Assembly: GCF_004343035.1 (NCBI RefSeq)
Contig: NZ_SMCQ01000013.1
Location: 18,325-82,324 of the forward strand
Direction of reading: 5' to 3'
From: Longibaculum muris
GTDB lineage: Bacteria > Bacillota_I > Bacilli_A > Erysipelotrichales > Coprobacillaceae
Length of the DNA stretch: 64,000 nucleotides
In this document: in pieces, positions 45,821 through 52,401 of the stretch
Position numbering within the stretch: the stretch's first letter is position 1
Layout of the letters: the number at the start of each line of letters is the position of its first letter
Made by a program: the position numbers and the translations under genes
Notes under the pieces: generated by a model
The model's database searches: none
Told to the model about the DNA's origin: nothing
The model's input: the letters and a program-made list of their open reading frames with translations, nothing else

Positions 45821-46435
45821 ATGATAAAGAAATTAATATTAGGTTCTATGCAAACAAACTGTTATATTGTTTATAATGAACAAAAAGAATGTCTGGTTAT
45901 TGATCCAGGAGCAAATGGACAAAAAGTTTTGAAATATCTTCGTGATAATGAATTAAATCTTCAAGCTATTTTATTGACACATGGACATTTTGATCATATA
46001 GGTGCAGTCGATTATTTGTATGAAAGATTACAGTGTCCAATATATACTCATCAAGAAACGTTTCCTTTGTTAAAAGATCAACGTTTAAATTTATCAATCT
46101 ATGAAGAACCTTTTATTGTAAAAGCTCCTATATTAGCAGCTATGGATGAAATGAAAATTGCTGATTTTGATATAGAATGGCTTTTATTGGAAGGACATTG
46201 TCAAGGAAGTAGTATGATTTATATAAAAAATGAGAATGCACTATTTAGTGGTGATGTGTTGTTTGCTGGATCAGTTGGAAGATTTGATTTTCCAACATCA
46301 TCTCATCTTCAAACAAAAGAATCTATGGAAAAAATCAAAGCATTAGCATTTGATGCGAGGCTGCTACCTGGACATGGGGAAGAAAGTACATTAAGCTTTG
46401 AACAACAAAATAACCCTTACTTAAGATCGTATTAA
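45821..46435 (+). CDS. Metallo-beta-lactamase-fold hydrolase (YqgX/glyoxalase II-like)
   Basis: The 204-residue product has the MBL metal motif THGHFDHIG, the SGDVLF aspartate strand and the final PGHG histidine. The loop usually reading HTPGS is HCQGS here, which keeps the metal His but alters the second shell. YqgX-type enzymes are predicted thioester hydrolases related to glyoxalase II, and the substrate is not established. yqgX also lies near comG in B. subtilis, so the neighbourhood is conserved even though a terminator separates it from comGA. Confidence 0.9.
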   Translation: MIKKLILGSMQTNCYIVYNEQKECLVIDPGANGQKVLKYLRDNELNLQAILLTHGHFDHIGAVDYLYERLQCPIYTHQETFPLLKDQRLNLSIYEEPFIVKAPILAAMDEMKIADFDIEWLLLEGHCQGSSMIYIKNENALFSGDVLFAGSVGRFDFPTSSHLQTKESMEKIKALAFDARLLPGHGEESTLSFEQQNNPYLRSY

Positions 46436-46454
46436 AAAAATATGATCTTTTTTT
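46423..46454 (+). terminator. Terminator after the MBL hydrolase gene
   Basis: AAGATCGTAT (46423-46432) with ATATGATCTT (46440-46449), one G-T pair, then T-run. It includes the stop codon. Confidence 0.85.
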
Positions 46455-46464
46455 CATGAAAAAA

Positions 46465-46502
46465 AAGAAAAATGAGAATTTTTTGCGTATATATATAGTA
46501 GG
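46465..46502 (+). promoter_or_regulatory. Promoter-like motif of the comG operon
   Basis: AAGAAAAAT (46465-46473), 11 nt, GCGTATATATATA (46485-46497), AGTAGG (46497-46502). It matches the blocks at 10992-11030 and contains no canonical SigmaA -35 at proper spacing. GGAGGG at 46501-46506 serves as the ribosome site of comGA. Confidence 0.55.
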
Positions 46503-46511
46503 AGGGTAATT

Positions 46512-47498
46512 ATGGATGAACTATTTGATAAGATGTTATATCGGGCATTAAAGGCCAAAGCAACAGATATTCACCTTGTATTAAAAGAAAGATTGAAAAT
46601 ACGATTTCGAGTTTTTGGTAGTTTAAAGAAGTACGATGAACTAGATGAGGAGATTGGAGGAAAATTAATGAATTATATTAAATATCGTGCTTTAATCAAT
46701 ACAAATTATCGATTACTTCCTCAAACAGGTGATTTTTCAATCACAATACAAGAAAAAGAATATTACTTAAGAGTTTCGTATTTACCATCATTGGAATTTG
46801 AAAGTATTGTCATAAGAATTTTAAACAATCACGAAATTCAATCCATTGATGAATTAACATATCAAGAAGATATTAAAGCTTATTTACATTGGCTTACGCA
46901 TCAACAAAGTGGCTTGTTTTTGATAAGTGGAGCAACTGGTTCAGGGAAATCAACAACACTCTATACAGTCTTAAAAGAAATTCTTTTACATGAAAATAAG
47001 AATGCGATTAGTATTGAAGATCCTATTGAAATTCATTTAGATGAATGTTTACAGATTGAGTTAAATGAAAAACTCGGAATTACATATCATGATACGTTAA
47101 AACAAATTTTACGACACGATCCTGATGTCATTATGATTGGAGAAGTTAGAGATGAGTTAACTGCTAAAATTGCTATTACTTGTGCTTTAACTGGACATTT
47201 AGTCTTAACGACAATTCATGCCAGTAGTGCTTTGTTGTCATTAAAAAGACTTATGAATTTAGGTGTTCATCAAATTGATATTTGTGATGTTGTCATTGGT
47301 GCAATGTCACAAAGAATGAAGTATGATTCACAAAAAGAACAAGTGATTGTTTTATCAGAATTAATGAAGAAAGGGGAGATTAAAGATTATTTTGAAAAGC
47401 AAAAGATTTCATATTTGACTTTTGATAAGGCAGCTAAGCAATTAATAAAACAAGGTTTTGATCAAAATTTATTTATAGGAGACATGGCTAATGAATAA
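46512..47498 (+). CDS. comGA: ComGA, competence pseudopilus assembly ATPase
   Basis: ComGA powers assembly of the pseudopilus that brings DNA through the cell wall. The 328-residue GspE/PilB-type ATPase has a short N-terminal domain (ATDIHLV), Walker A GATGSGKST at 140-148, an Asp box, Walker B IMIGEVRD and the His box TGHLVLTTIHAS. It lacks the Cys4 zinc finger of larger GspE proteins, as is usual for ComGA. It overlaps comGB by eight bases and is the first of seven genes. Confidence 0.95.
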   Translation: MDELFDKMLYRALKAKATDIHLVLKERLKIRFRVFGSLKKYDELDEEIGGKLMNYIKYRALINTNYRLLPQTGDFSITIQEKEYYLRVSYLPSLEFESIVIRILNNHEIQSIDELTYQEDIKAYLHWLTHQQSGLFLISGATGSGKSTTLYTVLKEILLHENKNAISIEDPIEIHLDECLQIELNEKLGITYHDTLKQILRHDPDVIMIGEVRDELTAKIAITCALTGHLVLTTIHASSALLSLKRLMNLGVHQIDICDVVIGAMSQRMKYDSQKEQVIVLSELMKKGEIKDYFEKQKISYLTFDKAAKQLIKQGFDQNLFIGDMANE

Positions 47499-48489
47499 AG
47501 AGTATCTCTTTTTAAAAAATCTTTATACTTTATTAAATGCTGGTTATACATTTGAAGAAGCCCTTATGATTTGTCAACGTATTTTTTATTTACCAATGAT
47601 TGATGATATGTTAGAGGAATTGAAAAAAGGTGAAGCAATTGATAATGTTTTAATGAGTCATTCACTGCCAACTTTATTTAAAGAATATTTTTATTTCTTT
47701 AAAAACAAGAATTGTTTATCTGAAGCGATTGAAAAAACATTACATATTTGTATGATGCGCCAAGATTACCAGAATCAATTAAAGTCTAAATTGACATATC
47801 CACTTATTTTAATGACATTTTTATTTCTCTTTTCTATTTTTGTTGTGGTTATCCTCCTACCTAATGTGAATCAACTTTTTGACTCTTTTCAGATTCAAAA
47901 AAGTTTTATGATTCAAGTAATGTTTACATTCTTTTATCTTATGCCATTTTTTATTATGATAGCTGTTTTTTTGATATCCTTTTTATTAATTCGTCTTTAT
48001 TATGCGCTTAAAAAGAAATCATATTTGATTATTGAATGGTATTTACATCTTCCGGTCTTTAAAGTTTGTTTACAAAAGTATTTTTCTTTAAAATTTGCAA
48101 TTTATTATCATGAATTATTACAAGAAGAAATTGATTCAGCAACAATTATTCAATTGTTAAATGATCAGATGACTGAGAGTGATTTAAAGATTGTTTTATA
48201 TGAAATGTATAATCGATTACATGAAGGTGAAGCTTTAGAAGATATACTGAATGATTTTGAATATTTTGATCCTTTGTTTTTGAGTTTTTTTCAAATGTAT
48301 ATTAAAAATCCAATTCAAAAACAATCTATTTCACATTATATTGAGTTAACTTATCAACAAATAGATGTATGGATATCACAATTTCTAAAGTATTTGGTTC
48401 CATCTATATATGGATTTGTTGCGATTTTTGTTATTACAATTTATGTATCTATTATTATTCCAATGATGAATGTCATTTCTGACATCTAG
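47491..48489 (+). CDS. comGB: ComGB, pseudopilus inner-membrane platform protein
   Basis: The 332-residue product belongs to the GspF/PilC family, with two cytoplasmic helical repeats each followed by membrane helices. Strong hydrophobic segments lie at about 104-127, 148-172 and 303-328. It anchors the ATPase and the growing fibre. Translation is coupled to comGA by overlap, and comGC starts 16 bases after the stop. Confidence 0.92.
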   Translation: MNKEYLFLKNLYTLLNAGYTFEEALMICQRIFYLPMIDDMLEELKKGEAIDNVLMSHSLPTLFKEYFYFFKNKNCLSEAIEKTLHICMMRQDYQNQLKSKLTYPLILMTFLFLFSIFVVVILLPNVNQLFDSFQIQKSFMIQVMFTFFYLMPFFIMIAVFLISFLLIRLYYALKKKSYLIIEWYLHLPVFKVCLQKYFSLKFAIYYHELLQEEIDSATIIQLLNDQMTESDLKIVLYEMYNRLHEGEALEDILNDFEYFDPLFLSFFQMYIKNPIQKQSISHYIELTYQQIDVWISQFLKYLVPSIYGFVAIFVITIYVSIIIPMMNVISDI

Positions 48490-48504
48490 AAAGAAGGTAA
48501 AAAA

Positions 48505-48807
48505 ATGAATAAATCTGGTTTTACTTTAATTGAGATGATCTTCTGTATTTCAGTTATTTTGGTGATTTTGCTATTGGTTATTCCAAATGTGACATCGAAG
48601 AACACGGTTGTTAAAAATAAAGGATGTGAAGCCCAAATAGAGGTTGTCAATTCACAGATATTGCTTTATGAAATAGAGAATGGTGAACTTCCTACGAGTA
48701 TTTCTGATTTAACAAGTGGGTCACATCCTTACCTAACAGAAAAACAAGGAATTTGTCCTAATGGAAAAAGTATTTCAATAAGTGATGGACAAGCATATGC
48801 TGACTAA
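48505..48807 (+). CDS. comGC: ComGC, major pseudopilin
   Basis: The 100-residue product has a short leader MNKSG, then FTLIEMIFCISVILVILLLVIP, the classical type IV prepilin N-terminus with Phe+1 and Glu+5. It carries three Cys (in the helix, GCEAQ and GICPNG), of which the last two could form a disulfide. The prepilin peptidase ComC is not in the window. The start has a GAAGGTAAAA ribosome site. Confidence 0.95.
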   Translation: MNKSGFTLIEMIFCISVILVILLLVIPNVTSKNTVVKNKGCEAQIEVVNSQILLYEIENGELPTSISDLTSGSHPYLTEKQGICPNGKSISISDGQAYAD

Positions 48808-49192
48808 TAAAGGATTCACGCTAATAGAAACACTTTTTGTTTTGATGATTATTTGTATACTTTCTTCTTTATCGATGAATTTACATATGCCACGTAAAAG
48901 TGAGGAAGTCAGCTTAGCAGAAATTGAAAGTTTTATACGTGAGGCTCAATTTATTGCCATGAATCAAAAAGTAACCATTACTTTGCAATTTTCTTCCCAT
49001 CAGATAACTTATCATGGATCAGATCATGAAGGGTCTTATCAATTGCCTGAAAACTCATATTTTGAAACACATACATTAACTTTCAATGAAATGGGGCATA
49101 TCAAAGGGGCAAAGACATTGACATATCATGCTCCATCAAAGAATTATCATTTTGTTTTTCAAATTGGAAGCGGGGCTTTTTATGTTCAATAA
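48797..49192 (+). CDS. comGD: ComGD, minor pseudopilin
   Basis: From ATG 48797 the 131-residue product begins MLTNKGFTLIETLFVLMIIC, a prepilin N-terminus cleaved after Gly6. It overlaps the end of comGC by 11 bases; an in-frame GTG at 48782 gives an unusually long leader. The remainder is a small beta-rich domain (FIAMNQKVTITLQF). Order and size fit comGD. Confidence 0.88.
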   Translation: MLTNKGFTLIETLFVLMIICILSSLSMNLHMPRKSEEVSLAEIESFIREAQFIAMNQKVTITLQFSSHQITYHGSDHEGSYQLPENSYFETHTLTFNEMGHIKGAKTLTYHAPSKNYHFVFQIGSGAFYVQ

Positions 49193-49391
49193 ACGTGGCT
49201 CAACATTAATTGAAAGTCTTTTTGCTTTTGAAATTTTTATAACAGTTTTAGTTTTATTCGTTTCATTAATGACAAGTGTTTTTTCTCAAGAAAAACGCAT
49301 TTTAGAAAATTATCAATATATTTTACAAAAGGAAGGTGAGTTAACATACGAACACGATTTTACCGAAATCATCAATCAGGTTTTACATTAA
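49182..49391 (+). CDS. comGE: ComGE, minor pseudopilin-like protein
   Basis: From ATG 49182 the 69-residue product begins MFNKRGSTLIESLFAFEIFI, a prepilin-type leader with Ser at +1 and Glu at +5 and a single membrane helix. It overlaps comGD by 11 bases. The open frame reaches further upstream inside comGD, but only this start gives a normal leader and has GCGGGG upstream. ComGE proteins are poorly conserved, so the name rests on order. Confidence 0.82.
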   Translation: MFNKRGSTLIESLFAFEIFITVLVLFVSLMTSVFSQEKRILENYQYILQKEGELTYEHDFTEIINQVLH

Positions 49392-49804
49392 TTGAAGTTC
49401 TTTTATCTTTAAGTATCACTTTAATCATCACAACGAGTTTATTTGGAATGTATCGGCTTATATCCCATAGTTCAAAGATATCACCATTTCCTGAAGATAT
49501 TTATCGCGCTGTTAAGCAAGTGAGTCAATACGTGATAGGAACAAGTTATATAGAAATTGGTGATGACTATCAGTATGTTAATTATGCTGGTGAAACGATG
49601 ATATTACAGCTTGATCATCATCGTTTAGTAAAAACACCAGGGTTTGAAATTCTTTTAACGGACATAGATGATCTACAATTTGGAATAATTAATGATTTGG
49701 TTTATGTAACAATAACCAGAGATAAAAATGATTATCGTTTTTTATTGACTTATGCTAAAGAAAAAGAAGAAATAAAGGAGGAAAATGAAGAAGTTATTGA
49801 ATAA
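49346..49804 (+). CDS. comGF: ComGF, minor pseudopilin, apparently without a canonical start codon
   Basis: The frame contains a clear prepilin N-terminus, NHQSGFTLIEVLLSLSITLI, encoded at about 49367-49426. Upstream, the frame is closed by TGA at 49337-49339, and no ATG, GTG or TTG occurs before the prepilin motif. The best candidate is ATA at 49346, six bases after GGAAGGTGAG (49331-49340). Using ATG 49448 would delete the whole leader and helix. A product of about 152 residues results. Alternatives are re-initiation from comGE, a frameshift, or a sequence error. Confidence 0.65.
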   Translation: MRTRFYRNHQSGFTLIEVLLSLSITLIITTSLFGMYRLISHSSKISPFPEDIYRAVKQVSQYVIGTSYIEIGDDYQYVNYAGETMILQLDHHRLVKTPGFEILLTDIDDLQFGIINDLVYVTITRDKNDYRFLLTYAKEKEEIKEENEEVIE

Positions 49805-50168
49805 TCAAGGTTCAGCTTTACAAATCGTTCTGGTTACGTTTTTAATAATGATTTTTTCCCTTACAACTTGCTTGTTTTTGATCCATCAGAAAGTCACTCA
49901 TTATCAACATATTGATTTAATGATGAAACAGAAAAACCTAGAGATTTTATTAGTGAAATACTATGTGGAAGAAATGCAGGAAGGGGTATTGATGAGTGAT
50001 GATTATGAGGATGATGATTATTTGATAGAAAGTTATGTAGATGATATGGGTTCTTTTTATGAAATTACCACACATGTTGAATCTTTAAAAATGAATTATG
50101 AATTTATTGTTGATATTAATACAACAACCTTTGAAGTTTCTCAATTTGAATATAAGAAGGAGGGATAG
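49785..50168 (+). CDS. comGG: ComGG-like pseudopilin protein
   Basis: The 127-residue product starts MKKLLNNQGSALQIVLVTFL, with a basic leader, Gly-Ser cleavage point and one membrane helix (about 11-31), but without Glu+5, as seen in ComGG of other species. An acidic Asp/Glu/Tyr-rich middle (DDYEDDDYLIESY) follows. It overlaps comGF by 20 bases and has AAAGGAGG upstream. It is the seventh and last classic comG gene. Confidence 0.8.
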   Translation: MKKLLNNQGSALQIVLVTFLIMIFSLTTCLFLIHQKVTHYQHIDLMMKQKNLEILLVKYYVEEMQEGVLMSDDYEDDDYLIESYVDDMGSFYEITTHVESLKMNYEFIVDINTTTFEVSQFEYKKEG

Positions 50169-50169
50169 A

Positions 50170-50322
50170 ATGATTTTTTTAATCATGGGAATTGTCTTTG
50201 TATGTTTTTTAATGAGTTTATATCGTCAACATGGACAAATTAATGAATCTCAGAAAAAAACAATTAATTGTATGATTGCGATTTTATTAACATTAGATAT
50301 TGTATTTGTTCTATTTTGTTGA
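50170..50322 (+). CDS. Small two-helix membrane protein at the end of the comG operon
   Basis: The 50-residue product starts at ATG 50170 (AGAAGGAGGGA directly upstream), one base after the comGG stop. Two hydrophobic helices (1-17 and 32-50) flank a short polar loop YRQHGQINESQKK. No family is recognised. The tight spacing implies co-expression with the pseudopilus genes. No terminator is obvious after it before the efp promoter. Confidence 0.7.
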   Translation: MIFLIMGIVFVCFLMSLYRQHGQINESQKKTINCMIAILLTLDIVFVLFC

Positions 50323-50349
50323 TTTGGTTAGGAATAGACATATTTTTGT

Positions 50350-50378
50350 TTTACATATAGAAAAAAATTTGTTATAAT
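50350..50378 (+). promoter_or_regulatory. Promoter of efp
   Basis: -35 TTTACA (50350-50355), 17 nt, -10 TATAAT (50373-50378) with TGT before it. Confidence 0.8.
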
Positions 50379-50411
50379 GCAAAAGAAACTGACAAAGGAG
50401 AGATAAGATTT

Positions 50412-50972
50412 ATGGCAATTAATATTAAAGAATTAAAACCTGGTAATGCATATACTGAAGGAAATGATTTATTCTTATGTATTTCTAATGAACAAAACAA
50501 GCAAGGAAGATTATCTGGAAAATATATGGTAAAAAGAAAAAACATGAGAACAAATTCAATTACTGAAGTTTCTTATAATCCGACTGCTAAAATTGATCCA
50601 GCAATGATTGAAAAAAGCAAAATGCAATATTTATATGATGCTGGTGGATCTTTAGTTTTCATGGATAATGAAACTTATGAACAAATTGAAATCCCAAGTG
50701 ATCGTTTAAAATGGGAAATAAACTTCTTAAAACCTTCTGATGAAGTTGAAATCACAAGTTTCTCAGGTGAAGTTTTAGGTGTTCAATTAGCAACAAATGT
50801 TGCCTTTAAAATCATTGAAACTGAACCAGCTGTAAAAGGTGATACAGCTACTGGAGCTACAAAAAATGCGATTATTGAAACAGGATTCCAAATTAAAGTT
50901 CCTTTGTTCATTAATGAAGGTGAAATTGTCATCGTTAATACAGAAGATGGTAAGTATCAAGGAAGAGCGTAA
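50412..50972 (+). CDS. efp: Elongation factor P, with Arg at the modification loop tip
   Basis: EF-P rescues ribosomes stalled at polyproline. The 186-residue product has the three EF-P beta-barrel domains, with the C-terminal signature ETEPAVKGDTATGATKNA and FINEGEIVIVNTEDGKY. A gapless alignment to B. subtilis EF-P (recalled) through the domain I hairpin puts Arg33 (NKQGRLSGK) where B. subtilis has the modified Lys32 (VKPGKGAA). The Pro and the small residues after the tip also differ. The K-modifying systems known for Firmicutes would not fit, and Arg tips are known mainly with EarP rhamnosylation. Confidence 0.96.
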   Translation: MAINIKELKPGNAYTEGNDLFLCISNEQNKQGRLSGKYMVKRKNMRTNSITEVSYNPTAKIDPAMIEKSKMQYLYDAGGSLVFMDNETYEQIEIPSDRLKWEINFLKPSDEVEITSFSGEVLGVQLATNVAFKIIETEPAVKGDTATGATKNAIIETGFQIKVPLFINEGEIVIVNTEDGKYQGRA

Positions 50973-50983
50973 GCTCTTTTTTT
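50963..50983 (+). terminator. Terminator after efp
   Basis: AAGAGC (50963-50968), loop GTAA, GCTCTT (50973-50978), T-run to 50983. It overlaps the efp stop. Confidence 0.83.
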
Positions 50984-51011
50984 CATATTTTAAATAACTG
51001 AGGCATATAGT
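50983..51011 (+). promoter_or_regulatory. Candidate SigmaE promoter of spoIIIAH
   Basis: TCATATT (50983-50989), 14 nt, CATATAGT (51004-51011). The -35 and spacing agree fully with the SigmaE consensus and the -10 matches 6 of 8. Confidence 0.6.
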
Positions 51012-51031
51012 GTACAAAAAGGAGAATGGAT

Positions 51032-51490
51032 ATGAATAAACAAGCTTTTACTTTTTTGACACTTTTTAGTCTCATCCTCGTTTTATCGATTTATTATATT
51101 ATGTTGCCGCCTAATCAAAATGAGAAAACCGTAACACAAACGCAAACAACAATTGAACAGTTACAAGAACAGCTGAATCAAAAAAGAGAAGATATTATTG
51201 AAAAAAACAATGAAATCATCGCCAAAGAGTCAAGTACATCTGATTCGATCAATAAAGCTTTAGCTACTATTAGTGAAACAAAGAATATTGGTGAAAAAGA
51301 AAAAAGTATTGTTGCTAAGGTTAAAGAATTGGGATATCAAGATGCTTATGTAGAAATTGAAAATCAAACAATCAAGATAACAGTTTTGAAAAAAGATGCG
51401 AAAGCTAGTGATGCATCAAAAGTCATTAAGGAAGTTTTAAAACTCGTTGGTGATGATTATCAAGTTGAAGTAAAATTTATTAATGAATAA
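51032..51490 (+). CDS. spoIIIAH: SpoIIIAH-like protein of the forespore-mother cell channel
   Basis: In B. subtilis mother-cell SpoIIIAH binds forespore SpoIIQ across the intermembrane space. ATG 51032 fits the AAAGGAG site; the ATG at 51026 is too close to it. The 152-residue product has a short cytoplasmic N-terminus, one membrane helix (about 6-25, FTFLTLFSLILVLSIYYI), a coiled-coil linker (about 40-75) and the C-terminal YscJ/FliF-like ring-building domain (VAKVKELGYQDAYVEIENQT). It follows efp directly; the seven genes spoIIIAA-AG that separate them in B. subtilis are not in the window. Confidence 0.88.
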   Translation: MNKQAFTFLTLFSLILVLSIYYIMLPPNQNEKTVTQTQTTIEQLQEQLNQKREDIIEKNNEIIAKESSTSDSINKALATISETKNIGEKEKSIVAKVKELGYQDAYVEIENQTIKITVLKKDAKASDASKVIKEVLKLVGDDYQVEVKFINE

Positions 51491-51546
51491 TCTTGTAATT
51501 TTATGACTTTTTATATACAATAGAAGTAGGGAAAAGAGGTAATAAT

Positions 51547-51894
51547 ATGGCACATAATGAATATTATACATTTGATCAAGGAACTGTGAACGGAAAAATA
51601 TTGATGAATGTTCAAGTCTTTGATGAAATTACAAAAAGAACTGTAAATGAAATGAAAAACGTTTCTTTAGATACATCAAAAGGAATTCAGATTCCTGGAA
51701 CAAAGGCAGTTGTATCTTGTTCAATTAAGGAAAATGAAGTTTATATTTGTATTCATGTACGTATTAAATATGGTGTGAATGTATCTCAAATGACAAAAGA
51801 AATTCAAGAAAAAATTGCAACTGCAATTAAACAGATGACAGGTGTATCTGTTAAACATATTGATATTGAAGTTGACGATATTGATTTTGAATAG
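51547..51894 (+). CDS. yqhY: Asp23/Gls24-family envelope stress response protein (YqhY)
   Basis: The 115-residue product has the Asp23 fold: GKILMNVQVFDEITKRTVNEM, GIQIPGTKAVVSC, VCIHVRIKYGVNVSQMTKEIQEKI and VKHIDIEVDDI. YqhY of B. subtilis is encoded upstream of nusB beside accBC and is thought to influence acetyl-CoA carboxylase. accB and accC are missing here. It has its own ribosome site AAAAGAGGT and a terminator. Confidence 0.93.
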   Translation: MAHNEYYTFDQGTVNGKILMNVQVFDEITKRTVNEMKNVSLDTSKGIQIPGTKAVVSCSIKENEVYICIHVRIKYGVNVSQMTKEIQEKIATAIKQMTGVSVKHIDIEVDDIDFE

Positions 51895-51897
51895 GCT

Positions 51898-51925
51898 AAG
51901 TAAGAATCTCTATTCTTACTTTTCT
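51898..51925 (+). terminator. Terminator after yqhY
   Basis: AAGTAAGAAT (51898-51907), loop CTCT, ATTCTTACTT (51912-51921), then TTTC. The stem is perfect over 10 pairs. Confidence 0.83.
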
Positions 51926-51929
51926 TTTG

Positions 51930-51958
51930 TTTATTTTTTGTAGTATTTATGGTAAAAT
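51930..51958 (+). promoter_or_regulatory. Promoter of nusB-xseA-xseB-ispA-dxs-tlyA-recN
   Basis: -35 TTTATT (51930-51935), 17 nt, -10 TAAAAT (51953-51958) with TGG before it (extended -10). Confidence 0.65.
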
Positions 51959-51996
51959 AGGTTTAATTTAAAGAGTGTGGAGGCAAAATAAGGTTT

Positions 51997-52401
51997 ATGG
52001 AAAAAACACGTAGACAAATAGCGAGAGAAACTGCAACAATTGGTATTTATCAGAATTTATTGGTGGAATCTTCGCTTGAAGATATTTATCATTTTTTAAG
52101 TGAAAATGAAACCCTAACAAAGAGTCAGGAATCAATGGAATTTGCAAAATGGTTAGTTGAGAAAACTGTTCAAAATAGAAAATCTTATCAGGATTTAATT
52201 GAAAAGCATTTGAAAAAAGGATGGACTTTTACAAGATTAAGTGTCATGGAAAGAGCTATTCTTTTAATTGCAACATGTGAATTATTAGAATCAGAATTAC
52301 CAAAAACAATCGTTATTAATGAAGCAGTTATTAATGCGAAAAAATTCTGTGATGATGATTCTTATAAGTTTATTAATGGTGTTTTAAGTCAAGTTATCTA
52401 A
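51997..52401 (+). CDS. nusB: Transcription antitermination factor NusB
   Basis: NusB binds boxA RNA with S10 in rRNA antitermination. The 134-residue all-helical product has the N-terminal RRQIARETATIGIYQ and C-terminal TKSQESM..LTRLSVMERAILLIATCELL, then INEAVINAKKFCDDDSYKFINGVL signatures. The last base of the stop is the first base of the xseA ATG. Confidence 0.96.
   Translation: MEKTRRQIARETATIGIYQNLLVESSLEDIYHFLSENETLTKSQESMEFAKWLVEKTVQNRKSYQDLIEKHLKKGWTFTRLSVMERAILLIATCELLESELPKTIVINEAVINAKKFCDDDSYKFINGVLSQVI

Noticed and set aside
46461..46484. ComK box (AAAA-N5-TTTT) upstream of comGA
   Set aside because: Only AAAA-N6-TTTT is present, with no second box at the required distance, in a region that is AT-rich anyway.
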